A stretch of 64,000 nt of DNA from Rhizobium sp. Root708 (GTDB lineage Bacteria; Pseudomonadota; Alphaproteobacteria; Rhizobiales; Rhizobiaceae). The notes beneath the pieces were generated by a model, which saw only the letters and a program-made list of their open reading frames with translations, had not been told where the DNA came from and did no database searches. The stretch is taken from contig NZ_LMHV01000003.1 of the NCBI RefSeq assembly GCF_001429725.1, positions 124,001 through 188,000 on the forward strand, written 5' to 3'. This document shows positions 44,902 to 53,277 of this stretch, piece by piece. The stretch's first letter is position 1. Each line of letters starts with the position of its first letter. The position numbers were made by a program, and so were the translations under genes.

Positions 44902-45606
44902 TCACAGGGCGATGTCGATGCGTTCGTTTCTGGAAAAAAACGTCTGAATTTGTTTCACGATCTGCTCGGCATGCGCCTTCGCCAACCGGTCCGCGGCCTC
45001 GGCGTCGCGAGCGGCAATGGCGGCGATCATGTCCTCGTGCTCATCGACGAACTGCTTCGGCAGGCGGTCACCATAAGACTGGTAGTACAACCGGAGGATC
45101 CGACGGCCTTCGTCGAGCAAGCGATTGAAGAGTCCGGTAAAATAGGGATTTCGGCCGGCATCGGCGATCGCCGAATGAAGCGCCGCATTGGTCGCGATCA
45201 TTGCAAGCGCATCCTGCGCTTCGGCGGCCGCGGCAAACCGAGCCTGATGCGCCCTGATGATGACGATATCCTCGGGGCGATGGTACTGGGCGGCAAGCTT
45301 TGTCGTAACGCGATACATCAGAACAAGCGCGTCGAAGAAGGTATGCATGTTGAGGAAATCGATGTTCGCCACCATCGTCGATCGATTGGGAAGCGTATCG
45401 ATAAGCCCCTCGCCGGCGAGCCGCACGAGCGCTTCACGTATCGGTGTACGCGACATCTTGAACCGTTCCGCCAGCTGCAATTCGTCGATCGGGCTGCCGG
45501 GCGGCAGCACCAGATCGAGAATCTCGTCGCGCAGAAGCTCGTAGACCACCTTCACGCCGGAACCGCGTTTGCGCTCGGGAGGGAAACTTGCATCGGTGTT
45601 GGTCAT
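44902..45606 (-). CDS. hypR: GntR-family (FCD subgroup) transcription regulator
   Basis: Regulator of 234 residues. Winged-helix part: YELLRDEILDLVLPPGSPIDELQLAERFKMSRTPIREALVRLAGEGLIDTLPNR, the canonical GntR pattern. The C-terminal FCD domain is all-helical and binds the effector (NAALHSAIADAGRNPYFTGLF, Asp/His metal ligands). It most likely senses hydroxyproline or a breakdown product and controls the hyp genes. A dyad CTCGA-CAATA-TCGAG (45622-45636) just upstream may be its own operator. Confidence 0.85.
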   Translation of the reverse strand: MTNTDASFPPERKRGSGVKVVYELLRDEILDLVLPPGSPIDELQLAERFKMSRTPIREALVRLAGEGLIDTLPNRSTMVANIDFLNMHTFFDALVLMYRVTTKLAAQYHRPEDIVIIRAHQARFAAAAEAQDALAMIATNAALHSAIADAGRNPYFTGLFNRLLDEGRRILRLYYQSYGDRLPKQFVDEHEDMIAAIAARDAEAADRLAKAHAEQIVKQIQTFFSRNERIDIAL

Positions 45607-45732
45607 CGGGCGAATCCTTATCTCGACAATATCGAGTAAGTTCCGATCTTCGCCCGAGCAACCGATTTCGTCGAAATATCGGGGTGTACCCGACCCTTCC
45701 GGCGAAATTCTGCGTCTAAACCATCGAGACCG

Positions 45733-46209
45733 TCAGTCTTCGTAGGGGATGTGAGAATCGACGCCTGTGGTTTCGATCTTGTTCCTGACGTGATGCACGC
45801 CATCGACGGCAAGCGCCGCAAGTTCGACCTTCCTGGCCATGCCGATCGTTTCGACGTGTCCTTCCAGCGTCACCGTATGACCTTCCGCATGCACGTCGAT
45901 ACTGTCGATGTCGACATCAGGAATGTTCTCGAGATTGTCGGTGACCTTGGCCTCCAACTCGTCGCTATCGGCGCGATCGATCATTCCGGGGCGAAGACTA
46001 TCTTTCAGACCGTTTTCGTTGCCCTCTTCATCGACGCCATCGATGCGAAATCCGCTGTTGCCGGCAGGATCGGATGCGCCATAGGGCCGGTTCGCGGGAG
46101 CACCCGGATTCGGCCCCTTGTCCGCATAAGGCCAACCCTCATTGATATCGCGTTCCTCGAAGTCGCGATAATCCTCTTCGCGGGATACATCGTCCTTGTT
46201 CTTGGCCAT
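45733..46209 (-). CDS. BON-domain protein
   Basis: 158 residues with no signal peptide. The first half is hydrophilic and Gly/Pro/Asp-rich (EERDINEGWPYADKGPNPGAPANRPYG), probably disordered. The second half is a BON domain (about 85-150): LEAKVTDNLENIPDVDIDSIDVHAEGHTVTLEGHVETIGMARKVELAALAVDGVHHVRNKIE. BON proteins bind membranes or phospholipid and often belong to stress responses. Start 46209 (MAKNKDD) follows ACGGAG. Divergent from the LysR gene. Confidence 0.82.
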   Translation of the reverse strand: MAKNKDDVSREEDYRDFEERDINEGWPYADKGPNPGAPANRPYGASDPAGNSGFRIDGVDEEGNENGLKDSLRPGMIDRADSDELEAKVTDNLENIPDVDIDSIDVHAEGHTVTLEGHVETIGMARKVELAALAVDGVHHVRNKIETTGVDSHIPYED

Positions 46210-46388
46210 CTCAGTTTCTCCGTTTCGTTGCGCTGTTGAAGAGAGAAACTCATCCGTCCGTGAATTGTTCGCGCACCGCCGCCAGACTTTCGGATAGCTC
46301 CGGTCCACATCGCAGTCCGCTCGTTGCGCCATTCCGAATTCGGAGCAATAGTTCGTCTTCCATCATGACTATCCCGAGGAACGGCAGA

Positions 46389-47315
46389 ATGGATCGCATC
46401 GACGCAATGAAAGTCTTCGTCACCGCCATCGACGAGGGCAGCCTTGCCGGCGCTGCACGCACATTGAAGCGATCGCCGACCGCCGTCAGCCGCGCGCTCG
46501 GCTTTTTGGAAGCGCATGTGGGCGTGGAACTGGTGCACCGAACCACCCGGACCCTGAAGCTGAGCGAGGCCGGCCAGCGCTATCTGGCAGCGTGTCGGCG
46601 CGTGCTTGTCGATCTCGAGGAGGCCGACATGCTGGCCGGCGGAGAACGGTCGGCGCCGCGCGGTACACTCAGCATTTCCGCCCCACCGATCTTGGGCGAA
46701 GAGATCCTGCGGCCGATCGTGGACGAATTCCTCGGCCTGCATCCGGCCGTATCGGTCCGTCTGCTCATGCTCGACCGCTTCGTGAACCTCGTGGATGAAG
46801 GCGTGGATCTCGCCGTCCGCATTGGGCAGTTGCAGGATTCGTCTCACATCTCGACCCGGCTCGGCGGCGACGTCCGCCGCGTTGTCGTGGCATCGCCTGA
46901 TTATCTCGCGAAGCATCCCCCGATCGAAGAGCCGTCGGATCTGGCGACACACGAGATCGTCGCCTTCAGCAATTTCGGCCTCGATTCCTGGAGCTTCACG
47001 CCATCTCCGGGCTCGACTATTGCCCGCACCGTTCATTTCACGCCCCGGTACATCGTCAACAGCGTGCGCTCGGCGGCCGCATCGGCTGCGGCCGGCGTCG
47101 GTATCACGCGTCTTTATTCATATCACGTGGCTCGATATGTCAGCGAAGGCCGCTTGAAGATCGTGCTCCCCGAGGCGGAACACCCGGCTCTGCCTGCCCA
47201 TCTGCTTGCACCACAGGGGCGCATGTCCGTCCCGAAAGTACGGGCATTCGTCGATTTTGCCGTGCCCCGCCTGCGGTCGGAGTTCGCCCGAATGGCTTCC
47301 GAGGCGGCTTTCTAG
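46389..47315 (+). CDS. LysR-family transcription regulator
   Basis: 308 residues. N-terminal HTH: MKVFVTAIDEGSLAGAARTLKRSPTAVSRALGFLEAHVGVELVHRTTRTLKLSEAG. The C-terminal effector domain follows from about residue 90 (TLSISAPPILGEEILRPIV...DLAVRIGQL). The type resembles the AaeR/DsdC-like branch controlling neighbouring oxidoreductases. ATG 46389 follows GAGGAACGG. Directly downstream is the remnant of an SDR gene, which may once have been its target. Effector unknown. Confidence 0.88.
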   Translation: MDRIDAMKVFVTAIDEGSLAGAARTLKRSPTAVSRALGFLEAHVGVELVHRTTRTLKLSEAGQRYLAACRRVLVDLEEADMLAGGERSAPRGTLSISAPPILGEEILRPIVDEFLGLHPAVSVRLLMLDRFVNLVDEGVDLAVRIGQLQDSSHISTRLGGDVRRVVVASPDYLAKHPPIEEPSDLATHEIVAFSNFGLDSWSFTPSPGSTIARTVHFTPRYIVNSVRSAAASAAAGVGITRLYSYHVARYVSEGRLKIVLPEAEHPALPAHLLAPQGRMSVPKVRAFVDFAVPRLRSEFARMASEAAF

Positions 47316-47536
47316 CTGATTATGCCGAATTTCGCGTGAATGCCGTATCCCCTGGTATCATCAAGACCCCGATGCACCCGGAGAAAACCCACGCAGGCCT
47401 CTCCGCCCTGCATCCGGTCGGCCACATGGGCGAAATCCGGGATATCGTCGATGCCGTCCTCTATCTTGAAAGCGCGGGCTTCGTCACCGGCGAGATCCTG
47501 CATGTCGACGGCGGCCAGAACGCCGGCCGCTGGTAA
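47312..47536 (+). pseudogene. 3' remnant of a short-chain dehydrogenase gene
   Basis: The frame reads LADYAEFRVNAVSPGIIKTPMHPEKTH...GEIRDIVDAVLYLESAGFVTGEILHVDGGQNAGRW, the last third of a classical SDR oxidoreductase (RVNAVSPG and the VDGGQ end are hallmarks). The Rossmann GxxxGxG segment and the YxxxK active site are missing, because the frame runs straight into the end of the LysR gene at 47315. So the 5' two-thirds have been deleted. A GTG at 47336 could start a 66-residue peptide but it would not be an enzyme. Confidence 0.8.
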
Positions 47537-47554
47537 CCACGAAAGGAGAGCGAA

Positions 47555-47794
47555 ATGCCTATCGTAACTGTTCAGGTCACTCGGGAAGGTACGACGCCGG
47601 ACCGGAACTCGGTCTCCGCCGAGGAGAAGGCGGCCATCATCAAGGGTGTCAGCCAGGTCCTGCTCGACGTCCTCAACAAGCCGCTGGAGTCCACCTATGT
47701 GGTGATCGAGGAAGTCGATCTCGATAACTGGGGATGGGGTGGTCTGCCGACGGTCCAATACCGACAGCAACGAGCAGCCGCCGCGAAATCCTGA
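47555..47794 (+). CDS. 4-oxalocrotonate tautomerase-family protein
   Basis: Small tautomerase of 79 residues. After Met removal the N-terminus is Pro1 (MPIVTVQVTREG), the catalytic base of the family; the helix KAAIIKGVSQVLLDVLNKP and VVIEEVDLDNWGWGG follow. ATG 47555 has a perfect AAAGGAGAG site, 18 bases after the SDR remnant. It probably acted with the lost SDR under the LysR regulator. Substrate unknown. Confidence 0.85.
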   Translation: MPIVTVQVTREGTTPDRNSVSAEEKAAIIKGVSQVLLDVLNKPLESTYVVIEEVDLDNWGWGGLPTVQYRQQRAAAAKS

Positions 47795-47961
47795 CATCAG
47801 CTATCCACGTCAACCCGCTGCCTCACCGGCAGCGGGTTACGCATAAATTCTATAGAAAAAGAAATTAATGCCGGAGAGGCGCGCCAAAAAGGAAAAGCCG
47901 TTTCTCGCAGGCGCCGGGTGAATGCTGCATCGTGACGCCGGAAAAGTAACGGGAGTCACCT

Positions 47962-49179
47962 ATGAATGCGCAGCTGCACCACATCACGCCGGATCGGATA
48001 GCGACCGCGAAGCTGGACAACGAACATCAGGCGATCGCCGCTGCGCGAACGCTTGCCCAACGTTTCAAGGCCAGTGCCTCCCGACGGGACAAGGAACGGC
48101 TCCTGCCGTTTGCGGAACTGGACGCGCTGTCACAGTCCGGCCTGCTCGGCATCACCGTGCCGGAGCAATATGGCGGCCTCGACGTCTCGAATACCGTGCT
48201 GGCCGAGATCACCGCCATCCTGTCCGAAGCCGATGGCTCGATCGGCCAGATTCCCCAGAACCATTTCTATATCCTCGAAGCCTTGCGCACGGACGGCACC
48301 GAAGAGCAAAAACGCTACTATTTCGGCCGTGCGCTGGCCGGCGACCGGTTCGGCAACGCCCTTTCGGAGCGCGGGACGAAGACCGTCGGCGACTACAACA
48401 CGCGCATCACGCGTGACGGCATCGGTTACCGGGTCAACGGCAGCAAGTACTACTCGACCGGTGTTCTCTTCGCCGACTGGATCACCGTCTTCGCGCTCGA
48501 CGAGGATGAACGTCTCGTCATGGCCTTCGTGCCGAAGGGCACCGAGGGCGTCGATATCATCGACGACTGGGATGGTTTCGGCCAGCGTGTGACCGGCAGC
48601 GGCACGACTGTTCTCGACAATGTCTACGTCCACGCGGATTCCGTCGTGCATCACCACAAGGGCTTCGAGCGGCCGACGACCATCGGCTCGGTCGGGCAGA
48701 TCATTCATGCCGGTATCGACCTCGGCATCGCCCGCGCGGCCTTCGCGGAAACCCTCGACTTCGTGCGGACGAAATCGCGCCCCTGGACGAACAGCGGCGT
48801 CGACAAGGCGTCGGATGATCCGCTGACGATCGCCAAGGTCGGCCAGCTCGCGATCCGGCTGGAAGCTGCCGTGGCGACCGTGGAGCGGGCCGGACGCAAG
48901 GTTGACCTGGCGCAGATCGACACCACGGAAGAAAACGTCGTGGACGCCACGCTCGCCGTGGCCGCCGCGAAGGTCCTGACGACCGAGATCGCCCTTGAAG
49001 CGACCAACACCCTCTTCGAGCTTGCCGGCACGGCATCCGTGAAGCTCGATCTCAATCTCGATCGCCACTGGCGTAATGCCCGGACCCACACGCTGCACGA
49101 TCCCGTGCGCTGGAAGCATCACGTCGTCGGCAACTACCATCTGAACGGAGTCATACCGCCGAAAAGCGGCGCTCTCTAA
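47962..49179 (+). CDS. SfnB-family sulfur-acquisition flavoenzyme
   Basis: Acyl-CoA dehydrogenase-fold flavoprotein, 405 residues, of the SfnB type. Visible: RLLPFAELDALSQSGLLGITVPEQYGGLDVSN, AEITAILSEADGSIGQIPQNHFY, DDWDGFGQRVTGSGTTVLDNVYV and the end LDLNLDRHWRNARTHTLHDPVRWKHHVVGNYHLNGVIPP. SfnB proteins take part in the use of sulfones and other organosulfur compounds when sulfate is short. ATG 47962 follows GGGAG. An A+T-rich ATAAATTCTATAG lies 107 bases upstream; related words sit before the two ABC transporter loci. Confidence 0.82.
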   Translation: MNAQLHHITPDRIATAKLDNEHQAIAAARTLAQRFKASASRRDKERLLPFAELDALSQSGLLGITVPEQYGGLDVSNTVLAEITAILSEADGSIGQIPQNHFYILEALRTDGTEEQKRYYFGRALAGDRFGNALSERGTKTVGDYNTRITRDGIGYRVNGSKYYSTGVLFADWITVFALDEDERLVMAFVPKGTEGVDIIDDWDGFGQRVTGSGTTVLDNVYVHADSVVHHHKGFERPTTIGSVGQIIHAGIDLGIARAAFAETLDFVRTKSRPWTNSGVDKASDDPLTIAKVGQLAIRLEAAVATVERAGRKVDLAQIDTTEENVVDATLAVAAAKVLTTEIALEATNTLFELAGTASVKLDLNLDRHWRNARTHTLHDPVRWKHHVVGNYHLNGVIPPKSGAL

Positions 49180-49197
49180 ACAGAGACGCGATCCAAA

Positions 49198-49234
49198 ACA
49201 GAACCCCATTCCCGGACCGGGAATGGGATTCTGT
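49198..49234. terminator. Bidirectional terminator between convergent flavoenzyme genes
   Basis: Stem CCCATTCCCGG / CCGGGAATGGG around 49205-49227, extended by outer arms ACAGAA (49198-49203) and TTCTGT (49229-49234). GTTTT follows on the plus strand and GTTTTGG on the minus strand. It separates the stops at 49179 and 49256. Confidence 0.85.
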
Positions 49235-49255
49235 GTTTTCGCCGGATGCAGCGCC

Positions 49256-50455
49256 TCAGCTGTAGAGGCTGACCTTGGGAATCCTGTCGTTCAGGACGAA
49301 TTCGCCGACTTCCTTGGCCTTGTAGAAAACCGGATCATGCAGCGTGTGTGTCCGGACGTTTCTCCAGTAACGATCGAAGCGATACTGCTCCGCCGTCGAG
49401 CGCGCGCCCGTCAGTTCGAAGACGCGCGATGTGATCTCGAGCGAAACATGCGTCGCATTCACCTTGGCCGCATATGCTTCCGCTGCCGCTTCGCCGCGCT
49501 CGCGTGCCGTCACGTGCTGGCCGCGTGCCAGACTTGCCTGAACGGCGGCCGCCGCGCTGTCCGCAAGCGCTGCCGACGCCTTCAGTGCCGCCGTGAACTC
49601 GCCGATGCGCTCGAGAATGTAGGGATCGTCGGCAGCGCGCTCGACACCTGACGTAACCCACGGCCGCGTTGTCGTTCGCACATAGTCGACCGCCGCCTGC
49701 AGCGCTCCCTCGGCCGTGCCGAGGTAGAAGTTGACGAAGACCAGCTGGATCAGCGGCGTGTTGAAGGTCGCGAGCACAGGCGGCGGCGCATCCGGCGCCT
49801 CGACGAAATCCTCCTCGTAGACAGGAAAGTCGCGGAACTCGACACTGCCGCTGTCGGAGAGGCGCTGACCGAAATTGTCCCAGTCGTCGTTGGCGACGTA
49901 CCCCGGGCGGCTTGTCGGAACCGCAAAGCCGACGATCTTGTCGTCAAGGCTCGCATTCGCGTTGATGTAGTCGGAGACATGCGCCGCCGTGGAGAAGGAC
50001 TTGCGCCCGTTGAGCACATAGCCGCTGCCGCGGCGCGTCAGCACCAGACCGGGATCGCGCGGATTGACCGCGGCACCCCAATAGAGGTTCTTCGCAACCG
50101 TCTCGCTTCCGAGCGACCGGGCCCGCGTCTCGTCGAACGCCCAGGAGACATACTGGCTGTTGACGAAGTGGTAGCCGAGCAGCTGCCCGATGGAGCTTTC
50201 GCCGCGTGCGAGGATCCGCACCAGCTTCAGTCCGTCCACCCAATCCAGCCCGCCGCCGCCGATCTCGGGAGCGTGCAGCGCGTTCAGGAGGCCGGCACTC
50301 TTCAGTTTGACGATCTCGGCAAGCGGAGGCTGGCCGTCGCGATCGAGCTCGGCAGCGCGCTTGGAAAGATCGGCTGAAATGTATTCCGCGCGCGCGAAAA
50401 GAGCCTCCCGGCTGGTGTTGCGATTGGTGGCGAAGAGCACGTTGGATTGGCTCAT
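49256..50455 (-). CDS. DszC/SfnB-like flavin-dependent monooxygenase, acyl-CoA dehydrogenase fold
   Basis: 399 residues, same fold as the protein at 47962 but a different subgroup. Features: LKSAGLLNALHAPEIGGGGLDWVDGLKLVRILARGESSIGQLLGYHFVNSQYV, NGRKSFSTAAHVSDYINANA, DDWDNFGQRLSDSGSVEF and FDRYWRNVRTHTLHDPVFYKAKEVG. This wording is close to DszC-type sulfoxide/sulfone monooxygenases, which use FMNH2 and O2 rather than acyl-CoA. Start 50455 follows GGAG. It shares orientation with the SBP gene upstream, 74 bases away, so may be co-transcribed. Confidence 0.8.
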   Translation of the reverse strand: MSQSNVLFATNRNTSREALFARAEYISADLSKRAAELDRDGQPPLAEIVKLKSAGLLNALHAPEIGGGGLDWVDGLKLVRILARGESSIGQLLGYHFVNSQYVSWAFDETRARSLGSETVAKNLYWGAAVNPRDPGLVLTRRGSGYVLNGRKSFSTAAHVSDYINANASLDDKIVGFAVPTSRPGYVANDDWDNFGQRLSDSGSVEFRDFPVYEEDFVEAPDAPPPVLATFNTPLIQLVFVNFYLGTAEGALQAAVDYVRTTTRPWVTSGVERAADDPYILERIGEFTAALKASAALADSAAAAVQASLARGQHVTARERGEAAAEAYAAKVNATHVSLEITSRVFELTGARSTAEQYRFDRYWRNVRTHTLHDPVFYKAKEVGEFVLNDRIPKVSLYS

Positions 50456-50529
50456 GGTCGAAACTCCATTTTTGAAAAAAATGCCGGCGGGGACATCGCT
50501 GCTCCCGCCGGCTGGTCGAGGCAGGCCGC

Positions 50530-51573
50530 TTAGAAAAGCTTATCCGGAATCCAGCTTGCGGTCGCCGCGTCGCTTATGCCGAAGGCCGGCACCTTCTGCG
50601 CCAGTTCCTCGATCGTCTTGACGCCGGCCGCGCGCAGGCTTTCCTGGGTCAGCAGCGTCGGTTTCACCGTGATCTGGTGGGGAACGTCCTGTCCCGCGAC
50701 TTGCAGCGCCGCAGCCCGCACCGAGACTGCCCCGACGACCGCCGGGTTGGTGGCCACCGTCGCGACCCACGGGCTGCCCTCTTCGGTGATCTCCTGGATG
50801 TCGGCGGTCGAGACGTCGGCCGAGTAGATCTTCAGCTTCTTGGCAATGCCGAGATCGTTTGCCGCAAGCTTTACGCCGCGCGCGAACTCGTCGTAAGGCG
50901 CGAAAACAACCGTGATATCGGGATTGGCCGCAAGCGCCGCCTTGGCCTGGTCGGCCGTGGAGGTCGCCGTCGTGTCATTGACGACGCCGAAGCGGGCCTT
51001 CTCTACGACATCAGGATTTTCCGACCTGAACTTTTCCCAGACCTCGTTGCGACGATCGAGCGGCGCGAATCCGGCGACATAGGCATAGCCGGCCTGGAAG
51101 CTCTTGCCATTGTCCTTTGCCGCCTGCTCCAGCGCGAGCTTTGCGAGTTCATGGTCGCTCTGTTCGACTTGCGGGATCTTCGGATTGTTGAGGTTCACGT
51201 CGAAGGCGACGACCTTGATGCCCTTGTCGAGCGCCTGCTGGGCGACGTCTCCGAGAGACTCTGGCAGGCCGTGATCGATCACGATGGCGGAGACGCCGAG
51301 ATTGATCGCCTGCAGCACCTGTTCGCGCTGCTGTGCCGCATCCTGGCGTCCGGGAAAGACGCGCAGATCGATGTCCAGCGATTTCGCCTGGGCCTCGGCA
51401 CCGGCTTGGTAGGCCTGGAAGAAGTCGCCGGCGGAGATGTAGCTGATCAGCGCAATCTTGATGCCGCCTTTGTCGAACGGCGCGGGCGCCCCGTTGACAC
51501 CGCCGGCGAAGGCCGCCTCCGATACAAAGAGTGGGATGGCAGCGCTCAGCGCCAGCCGGAGAAGAAGTTTCAT
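50530..51573 (-). CDS. CUT2-type ABC transporter substrate-binding protein
   Basis: Periplasmic binding protein of 347 residues, PBP1/ribose-binding type. Signal peptide 1-23 (LRLALSAAIPLFVSEAAFA). KIALISYISAGDFFQAYQAGAEAQAKSLDI opens the first lobe, VSAIVIDHGLPES and KVVAFDVNLNNP lie in the ligand cleft, GSPWVATVATNPAVVGAVSVRAAALQVAG closes the second lobe. It is divergent from the ATPase and permease genes at 51805 and 53274, which most likely form the same importer. Ligand unknown; organosulfur context suggests a sulfur compound. Confidence 0.87.
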   Translation of the reverse strand: MKLLLRLALSAAIPLFVSEAAFAGGVNGAPAPFDKGGIKIALISYISAGDFFQAYQAGAEAQAKSLDIDLRVFPGRQDAAQQREQVLQAINLGVSAIVIDHGLPESLGDVAQQALDKGIKVVAFDVNLNNPKIPQVEQSDHELAKLALEQAAKDNGKSFQAGYAYVAGFAPLDRRNEVWEKFRSENPDVVEKARFGVVNDTTATSTADQAKAALAANPDITVVFAPYDEFARGVKLAANDLGIAKKLKIYSADVSTADIQEITEEGSPWVATVATNPAVVGAVSVRAAALQVAGQDVPHQITVKPTLLTQESLRAAGVKTIEELAQKVPAFGISDAATASWIPDKLF

Positions 51574-51804
51574 CGTCGCGTTCCTCTAAAAAATCGAAAG
51601 CGTCGTCTGACGGACGGCAGATCCCCGCGACGCAGGAATTATTTAGATATAAACTCTATGTTTTTAGTAGATTAAAACGTCCGTTTTTACCCGCCTGCGG
51701 AGATTCTTTGTTCCGTCGGGAAGAGTCGGTTGGCAAAGGCTTGCCTGGAAATTCCCTCGTCCACCGGGCCAATATCAGGCAGGCGAAGCCGATCGGGACA
51801 CACG
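51574..51804. promoter_or_regulatory. Divergent promoter region of the first ABC importer
   Basis: A+T-rich 231-base interval. ATAAACTCTATG at 51649-51660 resembles ATAAATTCTATAG (47843) and ATAAATCTATATA (54397) upstream of other genes in this island. Position suits control of both the binding protein and the ATPase. Confidence 0.4.
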
Positions 51805-53277
51805 ATGCCACTTCTTCACATTGAGAATCTCAGCCGAAGCTTCGGCGCCACGCGCGCCTTGGCGGGGGCCGACATAGCGATCGAGCGCGGAGAGATCGTT
51901 GCGTTGATGGGGGCCAATGGCGCGGGCAAGTCGACGCTGGTCAAGATTCTCTCCGGCGCAATCGCCGCCGACGGCGGCACCATCACCCTGAACGGCAGCA
52001 TCATCGCGCCGAAGACACCGCACGACGCCGCGCGCGCCGGTATCGCAACGGTTCATCAATCGACGGATATCGTCGGCGCTCCCGGACAGACGGTGGCCGA
52101 CGCCCTCTTGCTGCATCGCTTCGCCGAGGGCGGCACACCGTTCTTCGTCTCACGTCGCAGCCTGCGCCGCCAGGCGGAGAAGATCCTGGCGGCCGCGGGG
52201 TTTTCTCTGCCTCTCGATCGCGACTTCGGCGATCTCTCGGCCGCCGAGCGCCAACTGGTCGCCATCGCCCGCGCGCTGGCAAACCGCGCCGACCTTCTGA
52301 TCCTCGACGAGCCGACCGCGAGCCTCTCCGGAGAGGAAAGTCGGCGGCTGTTCGACATCTTGCTGCGACTGCGCAGCCAGGGTCTCGCCGTCCTCTATAT
52401 TTCCCACCGCACGGCGGACCTCGAAGCGATCGCGGATCGCGCCGTTGTCATGCGCGGCGGCCGTGTGGTCGGCAGCTTCACCCGACCGATCGATTTCTCC
52501 AGCGCCATTGAGGCGATGATCGGCCGCAGGCTGGACGCACTCCAACCGGTGGCACGCGAACAAGCCGAAGCCACGATCTTCGAGATGCGCGATGTCAGGC
52601 TTTTGGCGACAAGCAGCCCCTTCGACCTGTCGATCAGGCAAGGCGAGGTCGTCGCCATCACCGGCGTGCTCGGCGCCGGCAAGAGCCGGCTGCTTTCCGC
52701 GATCTTCGGCGCCGGCAAACTCGCGGCCGGCAGAATGCTGCTCGGCGGAAAACCTTACGCACCGCGCTCGCCCGCCGAAGCGATCGCGGCAGGCGTTGCC
52801 ATGGCCGCGGAAGACCGCCACCGCTCCTCGTTGATGCCAGCAGGTTGGCCGGGACATTCGCTGGCCGCCACCATCAGCCTCCCGCATCTCAGGACATGGT
52901 ATCGGCAAGGCCTTCTCTTCGGTGCGCGTGAGCAGCGCGAGGCGGCGGCAGCCATCGCTCGCCTCGGCATCAAGGCCTCGGATCCGCTTGCCTCCATCTG
53001 GAGCCTTTCCGGCGGCAACCAGCAGAAAGCAGTCATCGCCCGCTGGGAAGCCGAGCCAAGCAGGCTGCTTCTGCTCGACGAGCCGTTTCAGGGTGTCGAT
53101 GTCGGCGCACGCCGCGACATCATCGAAGCAATCCGCGCACGCAGCGACCGCGCCACCCTGATCGCCACGTCCGATCCAGAGGAGGCATACGAGGTCGCCG
53201 ACCGCATTCTGAGCATCGATCGCCACGCCCTCCAACCGATCGCCGTCAATCCCGCGCTTCAAGGAACTCACGCATGA
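51805..53277 (+). CDS. CUT2-type ABC importer ATPase with two nucleotide-binding domains
   Basis: Cytoplasmic ATPase of 490 residues, RbsA-like tandem. First domain: Walker A GANGAGKST (about 36-44), LSAAERQ in place of LSGGQ, Walker B LLILDEPTASLS. Second domain (from about 255): an intact-looking Walker A GVLGAGKSRLL, LSGGNQQKAV and LLLLDEPFQGVDVG. Most RbsA-type proteins have a degenerate second Walker A, so the retained GKS is unusual. ATG 51805 has a weak ribosome site. Stop overlaps the permease start by ATGA. Confidence 0.9.
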   Translation: MPLLHIENLSRSFGATRALAGADIAIERGEIVALMGANGAGKSTLVKILSGAIAADGGTITLNGSIIAPKTPHDAARAGIATVHQSTDIVGAPGQTVADALLLHRFAEGGTPFFVSRRSLRRQAEKILAAAGFSLPLDRDFGDLSAAERQLVAIARALANRADLLILDEPTASLSGEESRRLFDILLRLRSQGLAVLYISHRTADLEAIADRAVVMRGGRVVGSFTRPIDFSSAIEAMIGRRLDALQPVAREQAEATIFEMRDVRLLATSSPFDLSIRQGEVVAITGVLGAGKSRLLSAIFGAGKLAAGRMLLGGKPYAPRSPAEAIAAGVAMAAEDRHRSSLMPAGWPGHSLAATISLPHLRTWYRQGLLFGAREQREAAAAIARLGIKASDPLASIWSLSGGNQQKAVIARWEAEPSRLLLLDEPFQGVDVGARRDIIEAIRARSDRATLIATSDPEEAYEVADRILSIDRHALQPIAVNPALQGTHA

